Notes under the pieces: generated by a model
Databases searched by the model: none
The model's input: only the letters and a program-made list of their open reading frames with translations
What the model was told of the DNA's origin: nothing
DNA from: Saprospiraceae bacterium
GTDB lineage: Bacteria; Bacteroidota; Bacteroidia; Chitinophagales; Saprospiraceae
Assembly (NCBI GenBank): GCA_020852155.1
Contig: JADZBJ010000312.1
Coordinates: 1 to 8,814 of the forward strand
Length of the DNA stretch: 8,814 nt
Direction: 5' to 3'
Part shown: positions 5,858 to 8,814 of the stretch, piece after piece
How positions within the stretch are numbered: position 1 is the first letter of the stretch
Layout: the number at the start of each line of letters is the position of its first letter
Made by a program: the position numbers and the translations under genes

Positions 5858-7231
5858 TTAGTAGTTCACGCCGAGGGCTTTGAGTGTATCAAAGTCGAGG
5901 TTACCAACTGGCAGACCTTTGTCCTTCTGGAACTTGGTCAGGGCCGTTTTAGTGCGTGTACCCATAACGTTGTCGGATGGGCCTGGCTCGTAACCTGCTT
6001 TAGTCAGGGCGTCCTGGATCTGGCGGATGGTGTAGCCCGTTACTTTTTCGCCGCAGAGCACTTCGCGCCATTCAGTGAAACCGCCTGGCTTAACGAGGCG
6101 ACGCTTGGTAACGGTTGCGTATTCAGCAGGAATGGCTTCAGTGCGTGTTGTAGCCGCTGATTTAACCATTTTGGTGGATACTGATTTGTATTCAGCCGGA
6201 ATAACCTCTTCACGGAAAGTTGCAGGTGTTTTCAACATTTGCTTGGAAACCGTGGTGTATTCTGCTGGAATTTCCTCTTCGCGTACGGTTGCAGGTGTTT
6301 TCAGGACTTGCTTGGAAACGGTTTTGTATTCAGCAGGAATAACCACTTCGCGGCTTGTCGCTGGTGTTTTGATGCGACGAACAGTCATGGTTTTGAATTC
6401 GGCAGGAACCACTTCTTCGCGGGTTGCTGCTGGAGTTTTCACACGGCGAACTGTGCGTGTGCCGGTTTTAGCGGCTACGTTGACAGTTTTGGTGCAACCG
6501 GCATCAGCAACGCCGCTGCCATCGCAACCTTTGTTGACGCGCTTGGTGATGGTCTGGTATTCAGCCGGAGTTTCAACAAGGCACCATACGAGGCAGTCGT
6601 CCGGATTAGCAGAAAGGCAGTTTGCATCGGCTTTCTTTTTAACCCATTTGGTAGAAGCAGGCTTAACTTCTACGCGCTCGGTAACGGTTTCGTACTTTGG
6701 CTGAAGTACTTCAACGCGAGTCGTTGCTGGCTCCATGTCGTACGTTTCAGTAGCATTTTCGTAAGTAGCCGGAACTTCGATCAGGCGCTTGCTTTCTGCT
6801 TTTACCTGTACGCGCTCGGTAACGGTTTCGTACTCAGCCGGAACAGTTTCGATGCGTTTGCTTTCAGATTTAACCATGATGCGCTCCTCAACTGTTTCGT
6901 ATTGAGCAGGAACGGCAACCAGGCGTTTGCTGGCGGCTTTCACTTCTACGCGCTCGGTAGTCGTTTCGTACTGAGCAGGGACAGTGATGATTTTTTTGCT
7001 TTCGGCTTTAACCAATTGCTGTTCACTTTTTGTTTCGTATTCAGTAGGAACAGCGATAACGCGTGAGCCAGCAGGCTTTACAATAACCTGTTCGGTCGTT
7101 GTTTCGTACTGATCAGGGATGTGGCATTTAGCATAACATTTGCCTGGTTGAGCATTGACAGGAGCATCCTGCGCAAATGCAGCAGCAGCAAAGCCTACGA
7201 AAAGTGGGAGGAGAAATTTAACTTTTCCCAT
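5858..7231 (-). CDS. Exported 23-residue-repeat protein with C-terminal peptidoglycan-binding domain
   Basis: The 457-aa product starts with a clear signal peptide: MGKVK n-region, hydrophobic LLPLFVGFAAAA, and A-F-A cleavage near residue 20. A Cys pair follows (Cys32, Cys36), then about seven 23-residue repeats (38-198) of the pattern VPAEYETVTERVxVKAxSKR, a Cys-containing middle segment (199-274), five more repeats (275-389) of the pattern IPAEYKTVSKxxLKTPATxRE, and a PG_binding_1-like domain (398-457) with IRQIQDALTKAGY, TKTALTKFQKDKGL and FDTLKALG. It is probably a periplasmic or outer-membrane-associated protein whose tail holds peptidoglycan while the repeats form an extended, beta-rich Thr/Val/Lys/Glu stalk; that role is inference. 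I chose ATG 7231 because it gives a compact signal peptide and lies after an A-rich leader. An in-frame ATG at 7255 adds MSTNSITI and is possible; the frame is open to 7405, but that overlaps the neighbouring gene and the promoter. It is not a lipoprotein: no lipobox precedes Cys32. Confidence 0.85.
   Translation of the reverse strand: MGKVKFLLPLFVGFAAAAFAQDAPVNAQPGKCYAKCHIPDQYETTTEQVIVKPAGSRVIAVPTEYETKSEQQLVKAESKKIITVPAQYETTTERVEVKAASKRLVAVPAQYETVEERIMVKSESKRIETVPAEYETVTERVQVKAESKRLIEVPATYENATETYDMEPATTRVEVLQPKYETVTERVEVKPASTKWVKKKADANCLSANPDDCLVWCLVETPAEYQTITKRVNKGCDGSGVADAGCTKTVNVAAKTGTRTVRRVKTPAATREEVVPAEFKTMTVRRIKTPATSREVVIPAEYKTVSKQVLKTPATVREEEIPAEYTTVSKQMLKTPATFREEVIPAEYKSVSTKMVKSAATTRTEAIPAEYATVTKRRLVKPGGFTEWREVLCGEKVTGYTIRQIQDALTKAGYEPGPSDNVMGTRTKTALTKFQKDKGLPVGNLDFDTLKALGVNY
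6065..6409 (-). repeat. C-terminal block of five 69-bp repeats
   Basis: Five consecutive 23-codon units (residues 275-389) start at VPAEFKT, IPAEYKT, IPAEYTT, IPAEYKS and IPAEYAT. The first four are exactly 23 residues each and share K-T-P-A-T-x-R-E in the second half, with a drift to KSAATTRTE in the fourth. The fifth breaks into LVKPGGFTEWREVLCGEK before the wall-binding domain. This class is richer in Lys and Thr and poorer in Glu than the N-terminal class, which suggests an ancestral duplication of two unit types followed by local expansion of each. Confidence 0.85.
6638..7120 (-). repeat. N-terminal block of seven 69-bp repeats
   Basis: Seven consecutive 23-codon units (residues 38-198) begin at IPDQYET, VPTEYET, VPAQYET (twice), VPAEYET, VPATYEN and LQPKYET. 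Conserved positions are Pro2, Tyr5, Glu6, Thr7 and Lys15, with a TERV core and SKR near the end. There are no indels between the first six units, so the register is strict. The sixth (ATETYDMEPATTRVEV) and seventh are the most diverged and lead into the Cys-containing middle segment. Confidence 0.85.
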
Positions 7232-7308
7232 AATTGTGATTGAGTTTGTTGACATGAAATGTTTGTAATCGATGTGATTCCCGTCGTTACGAAAGGAATT
7301 TGGTGGCG

Positions 7309-7316
7309 CAAAAGTA
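7309..7316 (-). promoter_or_regulatory. Bacteroidota-type -7 box for the repeat protein gene
   Basis: On the minus strand the word TACTTTTG fits the TAnnTTTG -7 consensus of Bacteroidota primary sigma factors. It lies 53 bp before the alternative ATG 7255 and 77 bp before the chosen ATG 7231, giving a plausible 5' leader. I could not find a clear TTTG -33 box at the usual spacing, so this is a half-site call. Just upstream, CATGA/TCATG (7349-7363) can form a weak 5-bp hairpin after the end of the HD-domain gene. Confidence 0.5.
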
Positions 7317-7373
7317 TTTAACACTTTCGTAAAATATGTAAAAGCCAACATGATTTTTTCATGGTGATATGAA

Positions 7374-8585
7374 TCATTTAATATGAAATTTCGGGTAGCC
7401 GACATAGTTTTTCGTAACTAATTGAGTATAAACGGGTATCTCCGAACAATCGCTCAGGTGCAGCACTTCGCCATTTTTAAATAAAATGCTGATGGGGTCT
7501 TCTTCGGGGGCATAAGCGCGATTGCTTTCAGACCCGACATACACCAAATGTTCAATTTCAGCCTCCTTTCCCAGTAGTTGCCGCACATTTTCCCGAATGC
7601 GGTCCACATATTCGGCCGAGGGCGGTGCATCATGCCATTCGATGCGGAACAAGCGCCGGTTTAACAAGCCTTCCGACAAAAAACGCAACGTGAAATCGGA
7701 GGCTTCCGTCCAGTATTTGATGGCTGAAACGACGTCGTGATCGTCCAGTTTGGTAAAATGTCGCAGCAATTCGTCAGTTTCGACCGGGTGGTCAGGCTTG
7801 CGGTACAGAAACCAGCCGAGGTGCCGCGGCGCTTCCAGTTCGACGCCCTGCATGACCAATTCACGGGCACGAAGCAGCGTGTGAATAAGCATCTGTTCAG
7901 CAGACACGCTGGTTTTGTGCAAATAAACCTGCCAGTACATCAGTCGCCGGGCGATCAGGAATTTTTCGATGCTGTAAATGCCTTTTTCCTCAACCACCAA
8001 CCGCCCGTCGTGTACCGCCAGCATTTTGATGATGCGGTCGTATCCGATCACGCCCTCGCTTACACCTGTGAAAAAACTGTCGCGATTGAGGTAATCCATG
8101 CGATCCATATCCAGTTGGCCGGACACCAACTGGTGCAAAAAGGTTTTGGGGTGCTCGTTTTTAAAAATACGAATGGCTAAGGAAAGCCGCCCGTTGAATT
8201 GCCGGTTGAGGTCTTCCATGAGCAGCGTTGACAGGTCTTCGTGGTGCAGGCTGACCAACGTATGCTCCAGCGCGTGGGAAAACGGGCCGTGACCGATGTC
8301 GTGCAACAGGATAGCGACACAAACGGCTTCGGCCTCTTCAGGCGAAATGTCGGCCCCTTTTTTACACAGCGTGTCAATGGCCAGTTGCATCAAATGCAGC
8401 GCGCCCATCGCATGATGAAAACGCGTATGCAAAGCGCCGGGGTACACATAGGGCGCAAGTCCCAACTGCTTGATGCGCCGAAGGCGTTGCACCCAGGGGT
8501 GGTCAATGAGTTCGAGTAACAGCCCGCGCGGTACGGACACAAAACCATAAACCGGGTCGTTGAATATTTTTTCCTGTTTGTTCAC
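7374..8585 (-). CDS. HD-domain phosphohydrolase, SAMHD1/dGTPase-like
   Basis: This is a 403-aa cytoplasmic metal-dependent phosphohydrolase of the HD superfamily. Homologues of this layout (including SAMHD1) remove triphosphate from dNTPs, so a role in nucleotide-pool control is likely but not shown. The metal-binding H...HD...D set is complete: RFHHAMG with His58, LLHDIGHGPFSH with His95-Asp96, and SGQLDMDRMDYLNRD with Asp159. His99 and His104, in the helix after HD, match further family histidines. The N-terminus KIFNDPVYGFVSVP and the DHPWVQRLRRIKQLG segment are typical of this family. The C-terminal 200 residues are a helical region plus a mixed tail, with no second known domain seen. The start codon is GTG 8585; no in-frame ATG exists back to the TAA at 8622-8624, and the next Met (residue 60) would remove part of the active site. 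It is separated from the next minus-strand gene by about 140 bp and a promoter. Confidence 0.9.
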   Translation of the reverse strand: MNKQEKIFNDPVYGFVSVPRGLLLELIDHPWVQRLRRIKQLGLAPYVYPGALHTRFHHAMGALHLMQLAIDTLCKKGADISPEEAEAVCVAILLHDIGHGPFSHALEHTLVSLHHEDLSTLLMEDLNRQFNGRLSLAIRIFKNEHPKTFLHQLVSGQLDMDRMDYLNRDSFFTGVSEGVIGYDRIIKMLAVHDGRLVVEEKGIYSIEKFLIARRLMYWQVYLHKTSVSAEQMLIHTLLRARELVMQGVELEAPRHLGWFLYRKPDHPVETDELLRHFTKLDDHDVVSAIKYWTEASDFTLRFLSEGLLNRRLFRIEWHDAPPSAEYVDRIRENVRQLLGKEAEIEHLVYVGSESNRAYAPEEDPISILFKNGEVLHLSDCSEIPVYTQLVTKNYVGYPKFHIK

Positions 8586-8690
8586 GTCAGAGTATTGATG
8601 AGCGATGGCGAAGGTGAAAACTTATAACACAAAACTCATAACTACTTATGTACATTTACCCAAAAAATAACGTAAATGGTTAGGTCAGCG
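8586..8690. other. Leader region of the HD-domain gene
   Basis: This 105-bp stretch carries no gene. It contains an inverted repeat CATTTAC (8653-8659) / GTAAATG (8672-8678) with a 12-nt A-rich loop, which could be an operator or a leader hairpin. On the minus strand TAAGTTTT is a near match to the -7 consensus but lacks the final G. I cannot place the promoter with confidence. Confidence 0.35.
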
Positions 8691-8812
8691 GTTTTGGATC
8701 AAAAAAGCAGGCGATTTTAGGTCAATCAAGCCGCTTTTTTGAGTTCGATGCAGCGCATCGGACGAAAAAAACGGCGAAGAGTGGCCTAAAATAGACCTTT
8801 TTTGACCAAAAT
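8691..8812. repeat. Long imperfect palindrome (about 122 bp)
   Basis: The whole right edge folds on itself around CGATGC (8746-8751), loop AGC, GCATCG (8755-8760). Moving outward the arms pair at TTTTTT/AAAAAA (8735-8740 with 8766-8771), GCCG/CGGC (8730-8733 with 8772-8775), GGTCA with TGGCC plus ATTTTA/TAAAAT (8714-8724 with 8782-8792), AAAAAAG/CTTTTTT (8701-8707 with 8797-8803), and TTTTGG/CCAAAA (8692-8697 with 8806-8811). I count about 50 pairs, three of them G-T, with small bulges. It has no coding capacity of note. It could be a terminator pair, a structured RNA or a MITE-like repeat. The window ends two bases beyond it. Confidence 0.7.
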
Positions 8813-8814
8813 GG

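Noticed and set aside
6075..7066. Two long plus-strand frames (209 and 275 codons) opposite the repeat protein
   Set aside because: They are antisense shadows kept open by the periodic codon pattern of the 69-bp repeats; no known domain, and the minus-strand frame has a signal peptide and a wall-binding domain.
7232..7405. Longer N-terminus for the repeat protein (open to 7405)
   Set aside because: It would overlap the end of the HD gene and the -7 box and would bury the signal peptide about 60 residues inside the protein.

Overview
The window looks like a chromosomal segment of a Bacteroidota bacterium, most likely a Saprospiria-like lineage. I infer this from the sequence alone. Starts lack clear Shine-Dalgarno motifs and have A-rich leaders. 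One promoter carries the Bacteroidota -7 box (TACTTTTG, fitting TAnnTTTG). Intergenic regions hold families of short CGCAGAT / AATAACC repeats. The protein set (LptB, a PabB-type chorismate enzyme, PnuC, Mn-type SOD, a SAMHD1-like HD protein) fits a diderm of this phylum. Genus is not determinable here.

Layout. Positions 1-134 are a leader with no gene. Positions 135-2169 (+) carry lptB, the ATPase of the LPS transporter, and 7 bp later a pabB-like aminodeoxychorismate synthase component I. A 307-bp gap (2170-2476) has no gene. It holds a composite repeat element with near-perfect 13-bp inverted ends, a perfect 21-bp tandem duplication and a 9-bp hairpin, followed by a degenerate AATAACC array. 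Positions 2477-4882 (+) form a likely operon of a PnuC-type vitamin transporter, an AhpD-like CxxC protein and a 479-aa all-helical protein of unknown function, separated by only 33 and 27 bp. A Mn-type superoxide dismutase follows at 5069-5686 (+).

The sod gene converges on a minus-strand block. Between them lie a second CGCAGAT element inside an 18-bp inverted repeat that overlaps the sod stop codon, and a very strong GC-rich hairpin (5780-5815) that probably terminates transcription from both sides. On the minus strand, 5858-7231 encodes an exported protein built of about 13 copies of a 23-residue repeat with a C-terminal peptidoglycan-binding domain, and 7374-8585 encodes an HD-domain phosphohydrolase. 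The right edge (8691-8812) is one long imperfect palindrome of about 122 bp with about 50 possible base pairs.

The genes are mostly housekeeping: envelope biogenesis, folate precursor synthesis, vitamin uptake, oxidative stress and nucleotide turnover. I see no defence island, phage, transposase or CRISPR array. The least explained items are the 23-residue-repeat wall-binding protein, the uncharacterised 479-aa helical protein, and the three structured non-coding elements.
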